From: Onstottus_B arcticum | GTDB lineage: Bacteria; Acidobacteriota; Blastocatellia; UBA7656 | Assembly (NCBI GenBank): GCA_038040485.1 | Contig: JBBPIE010000006.1 | Coordinates: 62,001 to 126,000 of the forward strand | Direction: 5' to 3' | DNA: 64,000 nt | Part shown: positions 16,591 to 25,629 of the stretch, piece after piece | Position numbering within the stretch: position 1 is the stretch's first letter | How the letters are laid out: each line of letters begins with the position of its first letter | Made by a program: the position numbers and the translations under genes | The notes under the pieces: generated by a model | Told to the model about the DNA's origin: nothing | Seen by the model: the letters and a program-made list of their open reading frames with translations, nothing else | Databases searched by the model: none

Positions 16591-17271
16591 ATGAATCAGG
16601 GAACTACTCAGTCGGATCAATTCAAAGAACAAATGCAGGGGTCGTTGTTCAATGAAACGAAGAACTCGAGCGCCATCAAGGTCGGCAAGCACGATCATGT
16701 CTACACGGCTGGCGATGAACGCGAGACTGTATACTTCATCGAAAAAGGGCAGATCAAGCTGGTTATGGTCTCGTCTGAAGGCAGAGAGTGCATGCTCGCC
16801 ATCCACGGCGCGGGAGATGTCTTCGGCGAGCTGTGTCTGTCCGGGCTTGGAGGCCGGCTGGAAACAGCGACCGCGATGGAAGAGTCTTTCTTGAAGGAGA
16901 TCCCGTGTGACAAGTTCCTCTCGCGCCTGGCTAAAGACGCTCTACTGGAAGGCTTCATCAAGTATCTGGCCGTGAGGGTTGCAGACCAACAGCAGGTCAT
17001 CTCCAACCTGGTGACTGTTGATAGCGAACAGCGACTGGGGAAAACGCTGTTGCAGATCGCCAGAAAGCTCGGTAAGAAAGACCCAAGGAGCATTCGCATC
17101 GAGGTCAAGATTTCCCACGAAGAATTGGCTACAATGGTAGGCACAACGCGGCCGCGGATCAGCGTGTTTATGCAGCGGTTTCGAAACCTCGATCTCATTG
17201 AGTACAACACCGAACACCATCTGATCATCAAGGAGAAGAAGCTCTCTGCTTACCTTGCATCGATCCTCTAG
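16591..17271 (+). CDS. Crp/Fnr family transcriptional regulator 2
   Basis: 226 residues from the ATG at 16591, chosen because it aligns with the start of regulator 1; an upstream TTG at 16549 is possible. It has a cNMP-type beta roll (with GDVFGELCL), then VTVDSEQRLGKTLLQIAR, then a winged HTH with GTTRPRISVFMQRFRNL, which differs by one residue from the regulator 1 helix. Both probably recognise the same DNA. No Fe-S cysteine cluster is seen. Operator site e lies about 90 bp upstream of the start codon. Confidence 0.92.
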   Translation: MNQGTTQSDQFKEQMQGSLFNETKNSSAIKVGKHDHVYTAGDERETVYFIEKGQIKLVMVSSEGRECMLAIHGAGDVFGELCLSGLGGRLETATAMEESFLKEIPCDKFLSRLAKDALLEGFIKYLAVRVADQQQVISNLVTVDSEQRLGKTLLQIARKLGKKDPRSIRIEVKISHEELATMVGTTRPRISVFMQRFRNLDLIEYNTEHHLIIKEKKLSAYLASIL

Positions 17272-17414
17272 GCCTGCCTTCGGCAACGGCGACAAAAGGT
17301 CAACCCGCACCAAATCATAATGAACGCGCAGTCTTTTTAGGTGGTCCCGGGCCTGGATAGGTTGGAGGTAAGGCATGCGCTCCTTTGCACGTGCTCTCTT
17401 CTTTTTTTCAAAAA

Positions 17415-17457
17415 TGTATACTATTGAACAGAAGTCCCTCGCCAGGGAGCGTATCAT
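17415..17457 (+). promoter_or_regulatory. Crp/Fnr-type operator plus -10 box (regulon site f)
   Basis: TGTATACTATTGAACA (17415-17430) and -10 TATCAT (17452-17457) preceded by GCG, 32 bp centre to centre. It drives the second lmo0937-like gene. Confidence 0.72.
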
Positions 17458-17543
17458 TGTGAATGCAAAGCTCACGTCGACTAGTGCATCGGCGCACAGT
17501 CGGCACAATCTGATAAACGAAGACTCAAACTTGGAGGCCTGCA

Positions 17544-17693
17544 ATGCTTTGGACGATTTTCGTAATTCTTCTCATTCTGTGGTTGTTGGGTTTTATCGGC
17601 GGCATCGGCGGCAACCTGGTGCACCTGTTGATCGTGATCGCAGTAGTAGTGTTGATCTTCAACCTGCTCAGCGGGCGCCGGTCCGCAATCTAA
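17544..17693 (+). CDS. lmo0937-family small membrane protein, copy 2
   Basis: 49 residues, the same length as copy 1 at 10443 and very similar (MLWTIFVILLILWLLGFIGG...IFNLLSGRRSAI). Two hydrophobic helices are joined by a glycine-rich turn, with a basic C-terminus. The ribosome site is TTGGAGG. It is placed directly after the second Crp/Fnr regulator, mirroring copy 1 next to regulator 1, so the regulator and membrane-protein pair looks duplicated as a unit. Confidence 0.85.
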   Translation: MLWTIFVILLILWLLGFIGGIGGNLVHLLIVIAVVVLIFNLLSGRRSAI

Positions 17694-18001
17694 CGCCAGA
17701 AGTGGGATCCCGGACCCCGGAAATCTTTATCGGTTCAGCATAGTCACCCGCGCGCCGGTTGCGCACGACCTCGAGGCGCTTGAAGCTAGCGCACTCCTGC
17801 TGACGGTTTTCGTGACCGGCCGGATTGCTCACAGCGATTGAGTGATCGATCCCTTCGAAGCATCAAGTCAAACGTGCGGTCCAGCGCGTTGACCCCTTCG
17901 GCCACGTGACTGGTCGCAAATAATTTGCCAAGACCGCGATCCTTCTCGCCTTGCACTGTTCCACAAATAAGTGCCACCAAATCGCAGCCTAATTTCAAGT
18001 C
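17694..18001. other. Intergenic region without a supported gene
   Basis: About 300 bp. A minus-strand open frame crosses it (about 17786-18100) but has no ribosome site and runs through promoter site g, so I do not call it. Confidence 0.5.
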
Positions 18002-18044
18002 TGTCCAATATTGGACGGAAGCGGATCCGGCAATCGCGTATGCT
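18002..18044 (+). promoter_or_regulatory. Crp/Fnr-type operator plus -10 box (regulon site g)
   Basis: TGTCCAATATTGGACG (18002-18017), close to a perfect palindrome, and -10 TATGCT (18039-18044) preceded by GCG, 32 bp centre to centre. It drives the small gene and CarD-like gene that follow. Confidence 0.75.
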
Positions 18045-18070
18045 CGGGTGGAGTTAGATGGAGGCACACT

Positions 18071-18301
18071 ATGAGAAGAACCAACAGACAACTCAGACAC
18101 ATTGCCAACGCTCCCACCGCGTCAGCCATTTTGACTGACACGTCCGGCAACCCCAGTGAAAGCTATCACTGGAGACAAATGGCGGCGGTTCGTCGGGAGT
18201 GGCAACACGAGTTCGCGCAGCCATATGAGAGCGGCTTTGACCTGACCCTGGCCGAGATCACGAACATTGAAACGCGGGTTAGAAGGGAGCTTTATCCATG
18301 A
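18071..18301 (+). CDS. Small hypothetical protein upstream of the CarD-like gene
   Basis: 76 residues from an ATG preceded by TGGAGG. Basic and hydrophilic, with no signal peptide or known domain; the middle holds SYHWRQMAAVRREWQHEF. Its stop overlaps the next start as ATGA, so the two are co-translated. The function is unknown. Confidence 0.65.
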   Translation: MRRTNRQLRHIANAPTASAILTDTSGNPSESYHWRQMAAVRREWQHEFAQPYESGFDLTLAEITNIETRVRRELYP

Positions 18302-18855
18302 GCGCTCGTGAATCGGGCGAGAGCCTTGCGCCGGACCATCGAGGTAGAAGTCGAGGCGCGCTGACAATTGGAAATAAGGCGATCTATCCGGGTCAGGGTC
18401 CGTGCCGGATCGGCCGCGTCGTCAAGAGAGTCGTCGAGGCCAGGGTGATGATGTTCTACCACTTGACTGTGCTCGACGACAACCGCGGCGACTTGTTCGT
18501 GCCGGTAGAAAAAGCTCGGGCCATTGGCGTCCGGCTGCTGATGAAAAGGTCGGAGATTCCTAAGCTGTTGGCCCATCTAAGGAAGACAGCCACGACGGCG
18601 GATAGCTGGAAGCAGCGCGCAACGGACAACATGAAACTGTTCAGCTCCGGGTCGCCCTACGACCTCGCTGAAGTCGTCGCATCACTGACTGAGTTAGGCC
18701 ATACGAGGTCGCTAACAGTTGGAGAATCCGTGACACTCGGAAAGGCGAGAAAGCTGCTGATCGGCGAGATCTCGGAGGTAATGGGAGAACCCAAGTTCGC
18801 GGTCGAAGAACAGATCGACTCTGCGCTCAAGCGCAAAAAGACGAAAGAGACCTAG
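18298..18855 (+). CDS. CarD/CdnL-like transcription regulator
   Basis: 185 residues. After a ~20-residue tail the N-terminal part (IGNKAIYPGQGPCRIGRVVKR...MFYHLTVLDDNRGDLFVPVEKARAIGVRLLM) is the CarD_TRCF RNA-polymerase-interaction domain. The C-terminal part is helical and Lys/Arg-rich, as in CdnL. CarD proteins bind the RNAP beta subunit and stabilise open complexes in stress and growth control. It is cotranscribed with the 76-residue protein from site g. Confidence 0.88.
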   Translation: MSARESGESLAPDHRGRSRGALTIGNKAIYPGQGPCRIGRVVKRVVEARVMMFYHLTVLDDNRGDLFVPVEKARAIGVRLLMKRSEIPKLLAHLRKTATTADSWKQRATDNMKLFSSGSPYDLAEVVASLTELGHTRSLTVGESVTLGKARKLLIGEISEVMGEPKFAVEEQIDSALKRKKTKET

Positions 18856-18994
18856 CCGGCGTCTGGGCGAGTTGGCAGCCAGCCCACTCGAATTGATCAT
18901 AAACATAGAGGGGCAAGTTTCAAGTTGCAGCTTGTCAGCTCGACGATGCCAGCCCGGCTTGGCTCGAAGTCAATCTGCAACTGTAAAGGAAATC

Positions 18995-19987
18995 ATGAAA
19001 CACATTGTTAGAAAAATGCTTCTGCCGGCCTTCGCATTGCTCGCGGTTGTCCTGGCGGGCGGCAGTCTTAGTGCGGTCCTGGCCCAACAAGGCTCGGAGG
19101 ATCGGGCGATCGATCAGGCTCAACGGGCCGTGAGACAACGCATCATCACTCAAGAGGGCGGGCGCAATCTGACCGTGCTTTTTAACACCGACGCTCAAAC
19201 CGATGTCAGGTCGCGAACGGCAGTTCGCGTTCGTGGAACGGGGAGCTTCTCACGGACCAACGATTCACGCTACACAAGCTCGCGCGACAACGATCGAAGG
19301 TCGAGAGACTTCTCCTACGAAGCAATGGTCAACAATCGCAGCCGCTACGGCAGTGTGTCCGGCGTGACGTACGCCTTAAGAAGCGGCTGGACCGACTATG
19401 GCCGTGACACTAGTCGCGACGACAACCGTCGCGACGACAACCGTCGCGACGACAATCGTCGCGATGACAACAGCCGGGACAACAACGACCGTGACAACAA
19501 CGACCGTGACGACCGAGACGGCAACGGTGGTGGCTTCGGTGCTGGCAACCGGCCTAACGGCAGCGTGAGCTACTCCGGACCGATAATGAACCGCCACAGC
19601 AACAAAGGCATGGACGTGACTGAGCGGAGCAATCGGGATGGCGCCAACATCCAGCAATGGAGCTATGCCGATCAACCCAATCAAAACTGGGATGTCATAG
19701 ACCTCGGCAACGGCGAAAGCGCCATCATCAGCCGGCAAAGCGGCAGGGCGCTCACAGCCCAGGGCGGCCGGGACAACAACGGCGCAAACATCATCCAGCA
19801 GGGTTGGAGGGGCACCGCGCAACAGCGCTGGCGCTTCGAGCAGGTTGGCAGCGATTACTACCGGATCGTGAGCGTGGACAACGGCAAGTGTCTCGACGTA
19901 ACTGGGGAGGGCAGACAAGACGGTGCTAACATCCAGTTGTGGGATTACGCCAACCAGGCTAATCAACAGTGGAGACTTCGGCGATAG
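18995..19987 (+). CDS. Secreted ricin-type (beta-trefoil) lectin protein with RRDDN repeats
   Basis: 330 residues from the ATG at 18995 (GTAAAGGA upstream). A signal peptide ends near LAQQ. A basic, Ser-rich region is followed by tandem RRDDN repeats (about 140-170) and a Gly-rich hinge. A C-terminal RICIN domain (about 190-330) has three QxW-type repeats (NQNW, QQRW, NQQW). It probably binds sugar outside the cell or on the surface; no catalytic domain is seen. Confidence 0.88.
   Translation: MKHIVRKMLLPAFALLAVVLAGGSLSAVLAQQGSEDRAIDQAQRAVRQRIITQEGGRNLTVLFNTDAQTDVRSRTAVRVRGTGSFSRTNDSRYTSSRDNDRRSRDFSYEAMVNNRSRYGSVSGVTYALRSGWTDYGRDTSRDDNRRDDNRRDDNRRDDNSRDNNDRDNNDRDDRDGNGGGFGAGNRPNGSVSYSGPIMNRHSNKGMDVTERSNRDGANIQQWSYADQPNQNWDVIDLGNGESAIISRQSGRALTAQGGRDNNGANIIQQGWRGTAQQRWRFEQVGSDYYRIVSVDNGKCLDVTGEGRQDGANIQLWDYANQANQQWRLRR
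19415..19510 (+). repeat. Short tandem repeats encoding RRDDN/RDNN
   Basis: A 15-bp unit (CGTCGCGACGACAAC) repeats about four times, then degrades to AAC-GAC-CGT-GAC variants. It forms an acidic/basic linker before the lectin domain. Confidence 0.75.
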
Positions 19988-20020
19988 CCAGTCGTTTGAT
20001 CGGACCCGGTTAACCAGTGG

Positions 20021-20056
20021 CGTTCGCTCCCCCAGTTCTAAATCGGGGAGCGGACG
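20021..20056. terminator. Hairpin between convergent genes
   Basis: CGTTCGCTCCCC pairs with GGGGAGCGGACG (one G-T pair) across a 12-nt loop, between the convergent lectin and GNAT genes. No strong T-run follows, so it may be a weak bidirectional terminator. Confidence 0.55.
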
Positions 20057-20111
20057 CGTTGGTGTTCAAGCAAGATGATGCGAAGGAACCCCAACTACCC
20101 GTATCTCGCAA

Positions 20112-20627
20112 TCAACGCGCTCCTCCAATAGCTCCGACAATCAACTCCATTAGATCATCCCGAACCGCAAATCCATGCCGCAGGTACAGAGATCGGCTCT
20201 GCTCGGTCGGCCAAAGGATTACTGCATGCACATCGTGAGTCTGGCTCCAGGCTAACGCAGCCGACAACAACATCGAACCGATGCCTTTGCCTCGTGCCTC
20301 TTCATGAACATAGAAGTTCGTGAGATAGGCGTGGTACTCCGGTTCAATTGTTGGATTGGGAATCTTCTCGATGATCTGCAGCCACAGATGGCCCGCTGGC
20401 ATTTGATCGCATTCACCTATCCAGCACTTCCACGGGCTGCCTTCGCGTAGCCGCTCCTGCATCCACGGAGCGCAACGCCTGACGAACTCCTCTTCATCTT
20501 CGTGCGCCGATCCAATGCTCGAACGAAAGGCATATCGAGACTTCGCCAGCATGAGCGCATCCGACACGGTTGCAAGCCGGATCGCGACCTTTCTGCTACT
20601 TTGATTTTCCAGCGCTTCATTTGGCAA
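20112..20627 (-). CDS. GNAT-family N-acetyltransferase
   Basis: 171 residues with the GNAT core: the acetyl-CoA pyrophosphate loop in NFYVHEEARGKGIGSMLLSAAL (about 110-131) and a C-terminal YLRHGFAVRDD strand. The substrate cannot be told from sequence. Its start overlaps the upstream DinB gene by 11 nt, so the two are probably co-translated. Confidence 0.9.
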   Translation of the reverse strand: MPNEALENQSSRKVAIRLATVSDALMLAKSRYAFRSSIGSAHEDEEEFVRRCAPWMQERLREGSPWKCWIGECDQMPAGHLWLQIIEKIPNPTIEPEYHAYLTNFYVHEEARGKGIGSMLLSAALAWSQTHDVHAVILWPTEQSRSLYLRHGFAVRDDLMELIVGAIGGAR

Positions 20628-21096
20628 GGCTGCTCCTTGCCTCTCCGAGGCGCGTCATTACCACATAGAGATGATGCGCCTCGTGAAGAAGGAAGAACTC
20701 TATCCACAGAGAAAGGCGCATTTCCCCAAAAAGCGGGTGGATGCCGACTCGGTTGGTTTCGTCCTCTGAAAGTTCCTTGATAAAACGAATGATCTGCGCC
20801 CTGAGATGTTTGAGGCGACTGAGCACTTCGTCCGTGGACAAGCAAGACCATTCAGACCAGGCCGAATCGTTCTCTGCGCGGTACCGATCCAGCTCCGGCG
20901 CGTCCTCGGCGAGTATGCGATTGAGCCGCTCCAGGAAGACCGCATGGTGGCGAGCCAAGTGCGCGAGGTTTTCATGGGCCGACCACTTTCCTGAACGTGT
21001 ACTGAACAACACAGCCTCGGGAGTAGCCCCGTTCAAGAGAACAGGTATCACTTCAAGCTGAGTTTCCAGACGCAGAAGAGTAGATTCGGCGATCAT
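20617..21096 (-). CDS. DinB-superfamily protein
   Basis: 159 residues, four-helix-bundle DinB-like. Putative metal-ligand histidines lie in WSAHENLAHLARHH (about 38-51) and HEAHHLYVV (about 138-146). DinB/YfiT-like proteins include bacillithiol- and mycothiol-dependent transferases, but the substrate is unknown here. It overlaps the GNAT gene. Confidence 0.85.
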   Translation of the reverse strand: MIAESTLLRLETQLEVIPVLLNGATPEAVLFSTRSGKWSAHENLAHLARHHAVFLERLNRILAEDAPELDRYRAENDSAWSEWSCLSTDEVLSRLKHLRAQIIRFIKELSEDETNRVGIHPLFGEMRLSLWIEFFLLHEAHHLYVVMTRLGEARSSLAK

Positions 21097-21121
21097 GAGA
21101 ATTACCGTTTATTTCAAGTCA

Positions 21122-23221
21122 TCACAGAACCAATGGGAGGGCGCCCTCAAGCGATGTCCGCTCCAATCGCGGAGCCACGCCGTGGCCCCACCGCTTAACG
21201 CGATGCGCAACCCGGTACACCACTTTCCCGCCGTCGGCGCTTTCGCTGCGTTCCACTGGGCGAGGGATGCAGACGAACTCGACTTCTATCTCTTCGGTGC
21301 GGGCGCGCACTACTGAATAGCCGTGCGCGCCCGCATCCATGAAGGAAAGGTGAGGCGCGACCTCCGGGTTTCGTTCTGCCATCGCCTGGCCCGTATCGCC
21401 AGTTCTCTGCAACGCGAGGCTCGAACGCACACCGTGCATCATCGAGACGTTCACAGCCGGCCTGACTCGATCTTCTCCCGACGGCTGGTAGAGATAGACA
21501 GCGCGGAGCGGGTGGTCCTTGGGTAGCCCGTACTCCGCGGCCTCGAACAGACCCGGAGCTGAAACCGAGCCGGTGATGAACTCCGCAGCCACCGGAGCAA
21601 AGAGCTTCGGCAGCAACGAAGCCGACACCACGCCGGCCTGAAACGAATGGCGGTCTCCCACGATCGAAATGAGACCGGTGATTCTCTCGCGCCTGACGAC
21701 ATCAAGAATCTCGGCACGCTCGGTACGATAGCCCGTCCAGTCGTCACTTCCGAGCTGAGCGTAGCCGGTCGTGGGCCACTGCGGACCGATCTCCTTCGGC
21801 AAGTTCTGAAAGTCTATTCGCCACTCGAGCATGCCGACCGAATTACCCCACAACTTCCACTTCGCCTTCGAAGCTCGCAGCCGGCCTAAGAACCACGCTT
21901 TTTGCGCGCCGCCGAGCATAGACTGCGGCGGCGCGTTCTTTCGTGGATTAGGCAGGTCTGCTCGGTTGAAACGAATCGTCTCCGGCGGCGCGCCCCCGTT
22001 GTAGGCCCGGCCGGCATCCAGGACCTCGACAACGTCTTGAGAAAGGACGTAGGGAAACCCTCTGGCTTGAAACGGAGCTGCTTCGGGTCGATCCATTACG
22101 GGCTGCGATCGGAACGAGCGGTTGTCGGTGAGAATCAACTCAACATTTCGGCCCCATCGCAAGGCGCGGAATATCTTCAAGCTATCAATCGCGGCAACAT
22201 TGCCAGGCTCCCGGCCCAGTCCGTGCTCGTCAAAGTCTCCAATGGGCGCGTCGGCGACGGCAGGCGCGTCATAACGATCGACAAGCCGATTGCCGGGTTT
22301 GACCACTCTGGCCGGTTGATACTCGAACCAGGCTTGATTGGCAGCAACCTTTCGAGTCTGCGCCGGCCGGACCCCGACGCCGCTGAAGTACTCTTGGCTC
22401 TGCCATCCCTTCCATGAAAATTCGTGGTTGTCCCACATACAGACGAACGGCCAGCGCGCGCGGGCATCCTGTAGATCCGGGTCTAAAAGGTAAGCGCGGT
22501 ATAGCGCACGGTAGTCGTCCACAGTAGTCGGCACGTGAAAGTCATCGATCTTCTCACCACTCGCGAAACGGACCAGGTCTCGCAAGCGCCGCGCGTACAT
22601 GCCTTGCGGACGGTCTTCGGGATACCAGACCACTTCATAAACGAAATCGCCAAGATGGAGCACGAAGCTGAGCTGATCGTTCGCCGCTCTGTGCTCGTCA
22701 TCCCAGATCATGCGTCTGTATGAGTTCGCGGCGCCTTGCTGCATATTCTGGCAGCTCACGAAGGCGAACTGCACGGGCCGGCTGTCCCGATCGGACGGCG
22801 CCGTGATCGTGCGCCCGACCCGGCTTCCAAACCCATGCTCGTCCGTGAAGCGGTAATAGTAGACTCGGGCAGGCTTGAGGCCGGCGGCCAGCACTCGGCA
22901 GGTCCAGTCTGTGTCGGAGGAAAGTTTCGCGTTGGCGCTGGCCACCACTCGTCGGAATGCCGGGTCGGCGGCGACTTCGAGAGTCAGATTCCTCGCCTCG
23001 CTGCCCTCCGCCGGCGGGCGTCGAGTCCACAGAATCACGCTGTCGGCATGCGGGTCTCCGGAAGCTACGCCTTGAGGATAGAGATCCCGCCGCTCGCGCC
23101 ACGAGATCCGGGAATCGCGGGCGAAAGCTGAACGCCACGCCAGAGACGCGCCAAGCGACGCTGCCGTCTCAATAAACTTTCGCCTGGTAATCAAGGCACC
23201 GCTTCTTCGATGTGATCTCAC
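21122..23221 (-). CDS. phoD: PhoD-like alkaline phosphatase/phosphodiesterase
   Basis: 699 residues. The N-terminus carries a twin-arginine signal (TRRKFIETAASLGASLAW), so it is exported folded. Typical PhoD features follow: a beta-sandwich N-domain (VASGDPHADSVILWTRR), the metal-binding SCQNMQQGAANSYR and HLGDFVYEVVW regions, WDNHEFSWKGW, and a late GDRHSFQAG. PhoD enzymes release phosphate from phosphodiesters, usually with Ca and Fe. It appears monocistronic. Confidence 0.92.
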   Translation of the reverse strand: MRSHRRSGALITRRKFIETAASLGASLAWRSAFARDSRISWRERRDLYPQGVASGDPHADSVILWTRRPPAEGSEARNLTLEVAADPAFRRVVASANAKLSSDTDWTCRVLAAGLKPARVYYYRFTDEHGFGSRVGRTITAPSDRDSRPVQFAFVSCQNMQQGAANSYRRMIWDDEHRAANDQLSFVLHLGDFVYEVVWYPEDRPQGMYARRLRDLVRFASGEKIDDFHVPTTVDDYRALYRAYLLDPDLQDARARWPFVCMWDNHEFSWKGWQSQEYFSGVGVRPAQTRKVAANQAWFEYQPARVVKPGNRLVDRYDAPAVADAPIGDFDEHGLGREPGNVAAIDSLKIFRALRWGRNVELILTDNRSFRSQPVMDRPEAAPFQARGFPYVLSQDVVEVLDAGRAYNGGAPPETIRFNRADLPNPRKNAPPQSMLGGAQKAWFLGRLRASKAKWKLWGNSVGMLEWRIDFQNLPKEIGPQWPTTGYAQLGSDDWTGYRTERAEILDVVRRERITGLISIVGDRHSFQAGVVSASLLPKLFAPVAAEFITGSVSAPGLFEAAEYGLPKDHPLRAVYLYQPSGEDRVRPAVNVSMMHGVRSSLALQRTGDTGQAMAERNPEVAPHLSFMDAGAHGYSVVRARTEEIEVEFVCIPRPVERSESADGGKVVYRVAHRVKRWGHGVAPRLERTSLEGALPLVL

Positions 23222-23310
23222 CTCTTGGCCTCACTAACGATCCATGATCTTCATGCACAACACACCTGAGCGCTCCCTTGTGCAGGGGCTCTCACGATCT
23301 TGAGTTACCT

Positions 23311-25629
23311 CTAACGATCTGATTTCCCTTCCGTATTGCTCTCTGCGACAGCATTCCAATCCGGCGGCTCGAGCCCTAACAAATGGTGCACAAAGAAATC
23401 GTATCTCAACCGGTCTCCATACGGACCGCCGTTGTTGTGTGGCGCGCCGGGGATAACCAGCAGATCGAACTTCTTCTTAGCCGTGATCAACGCGTTCACC
23501 ACTTGCATCGTGGACGCTGGATCAACGTTCGGGTCCAACTCCCCAACGATGAGCAGAAGCTTGCCCTGAAGCTTGGCCGCATTCGTCACATTTGACGAAG
23601 CCGCGTACTCCGGTCCAAGCGGCCAGCCCATCCACTGTTCATTCCACCATATCTTGTCCATGCGGTTGTCGTGACAGCCGGCTGACGACACGCACACCTT
23701 GTAAAACTCGGGATGAAACAGAAGCCCTCCAAGCGAGCTCTGGCCGCCGGCCGATGTTCCGTAGATCCCGGCGCGGCTGATGTCGTAGTACGCGTACTTC
23801 GCCGCCACGGCCCGATGCCAGAGGATTCGGTCCGCGAAGCCCGCGTCGCCAAGGTTCTTCCAGCTTACATCGTGGAACGCCTTCGAACGGTTAGACGTGC
23901 CCATCCCATCGATCTGAACGACGATGAACCCAATCTCGGCGAGCGACTGCATCTGGTTATGCGCGCTAAAACTCTTCGGCACGAATGAGTCGTGCGGTCC
24001 CGCATAGATATTCTCGATGACTGCGTATTTCTTCGCCGGATCGAAGTTCATCGGTTTGTAGATCACTCCCCAGATGCCGGTCTTGCCGTCGCGTCCTGTC
24101 GCGGTAAACACCTCAGGCGCGCGCCATCCGGATTTGGCGAGCTCCGTGATGTCAACGCGCTCGAGCTCCAGGACGATGCTCTTGTCGGCGACGCTTCGAA
24201 GAACCGAAACAGGAGGAAGGTCCACGCGCGACCAGGTATCGACGTAGAACTTCATGTCGGGCGATAAGCTTACGGTGTGATTGGCGTCCTCGTCGGTGAA
24301 CGCAGTGAGCCCCGAGCCGTCGAAGCTGATCCGGTAGAATTGATTGAAGTAGGGGTCTGTTCCTTTGTACATGCCGCTGGCGCGGAACCATATCTGTCGC
24401 TTCTCTTCGTCTACTTTTTCGACACCGCGGACTACCCATTCTCCTCGCGTGATCTGATTCTTAACTGCACCGGTCACGCCGTCGAACAGATAAAGGTGAT
24501 TCCAGCCGTCGCGCTCGGACATCCAGACCACCTCTTTCCCATCGGCGACGTCGTAGCGATACTTCTTACCGGAATAGCAGAAGAAGGTTTTGGCTTGCTC
24601 ATCGATAACCGCGCGAGTCTTCCCGGTTGACGCATCGGCTTCGATTACGCGATAGATCTGATGCCCGCGCTGGTTGTATTCAAAGGTGAACGCGCGGCTG
24701 TCTTTTCGCCAGACCGGCGCGGTCAAGCCAAACGCATCAGGGAATGGACCGTTGTCGATTACAAACTGCTTCCTGCCTTCAAGCTGAAACAAAACCGGCC
24801 GCTCGATGTCCAGCGCATCTCCCGGCTTGGCATAATCAAGCGTCAGATACTTAGGTTGGAGCTGATCGTTGGGTGACGACTGCACGTACTGAATCTTGCG
24901 TCTATGGCCGGGCTGGATCCTATACGCGACCAGCTTCTTCGAATCAGGCGACCACGTTATCGAGAACGCCGCGTAGTAGTTTCCTTCCGACCCCTCGAAG
25001 CTCAACGGGAACTCATCCTTCTCACCCTTTGCCCGGACAAACACATTGTAGTTCCTTATGAAGGCTTCCCACTTGCCGTCCGGCGAGGGCTTGAATTGCT
25101 CCTGCGGCATGGTTTGTTGAGAGCCTCCCCACGGCTGAAGCGTGCGGCCCAGCAGGACTTGACGGCCCGAGAAGAAACCTGGGAACGCCGGGCCTTGCTT
25201 CTTGTTCGTATAGTCCGAAAGGTCACATCTCCAACGGGTTTCTCCGACTGTGAATTCGAGAGTGCGCTCGCTATCGACAAACGTGATCGCCGTAAACGGA
25301 AGAGTCCCGGCTGTGTATTTCTCGCCGGTTGCGGCAGACAGCGACGCGGCTAGTCTTTCGTGATCGAAAGCCGGTTTCTTTGTTCGCGTCTCAGCGTCAA
25401 CCAGAACGAATTCGTTTCCGTCTTTTGTGGATCTCCGGTACCAAACGCGGCTGGTATTCTCAATCCAGGTGGCTCGCTCGGGGACGTTGATGGCCAGCTC
25501 CTGGAATCTCTTGCGAAGCTCGCCGGCTCGTTCATAGTCAGCAAGCTTGCCTTGCGCGTCCGCGAGCGCTGGAAGCACTAACAAGCATCCGATGGTGGCG
25601 ACTTTCAAGAGAAGGTGTCTCGGTTTCAT
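23311..25629 (-). CDS. S9-family (DPP IV-like) peptidase, exported
   Basis: 772 residues from the ATG at 25629 (preceded by GGAGA); a longer frame upstream lacks a ribosome site. A signal peptide (MKPRHLLLKVATIGCLLVLPALADA) precedes a beta-propeller domain with repeated S/TPDxK motifs (about 150-500) and an alpha/beta-hydrolase domain. The nucleophile Ser lies in GTSAGGQSS (about residue 626), Asp in GELDPNVDPAS and His in PGAPHNNGG. It should cleave peptides, possibly after proline, in the periplasm or outside. Confidence 0.9.
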   Translation of the reverse strand: MKPRHLLLKVATIGCLLVLPALADAQGKLADYERAGELRKRFQELAINVPERATWIENTSRVWYRRSTKDGNEFVLVDAETRTKKPAFDHERLAASLSAATGEKYTAGTLPFTAITFVDSERTLEFTVGETRWRCDLSDYTNKKQGPAFPGFFSGRQVLLGRTLQPWGGSQQTMPQEQFKPSPDGKWEAFIRNYNVFVRAKGEKDEFPLSFEGSEGNYYAAFSITWSPDSKKLVAYRIQPGHRRKIQYVQSSPNDQLQPKYLTLDYAKPGDALDIERPVLFQLEGRKQFVIDNGPFPDAFGLTAPVWRKDSRAFTFEYNQRGHQIYRVIEADASTGKTRAVIDEQAKTFFCYSGKKYRYDVADGKEVVWMSERDGWNHLYLFDGVTGAVKNQITRGEWVVRGVEKVDEEKRQIWFRASGMYKGTDPYFNQFYRISFDGSGLTAFTDEDANHTVSLSPDMKFYVDTWSRVDLPPVSVLRSVADKSIVLELERVDITELAKSGWRAPEVFTATGRDGKTGIWGVIYKPMNFDPAKKYAVIENIYAGPHDSFVPKSFSAHNQMQSLAEIGFIVVQIDGMGTSNRSKAFHDVSWKNLGDAGFADRILWHRAVAAKYAYYDISRAGIYGTSAGGQSSLGGLLFHPEFYKVCVSSAGCHDNRMDKIWWNEQWMGWPLGPEYAASSNVTNAAKLQGKLLLIVGELDPNVDPASTMQVVNALITAKKKFDLLVIPGAPHNNGGPYGDRLRYDFFVHHLLGLEPPDWNAVAESNTEGKSDR

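Noticed and set aside
17786..18100. Minus-strand frame of 104 codons
   Set aside because: No ribosome site or family, and it runs through the well-formed promoter site g.
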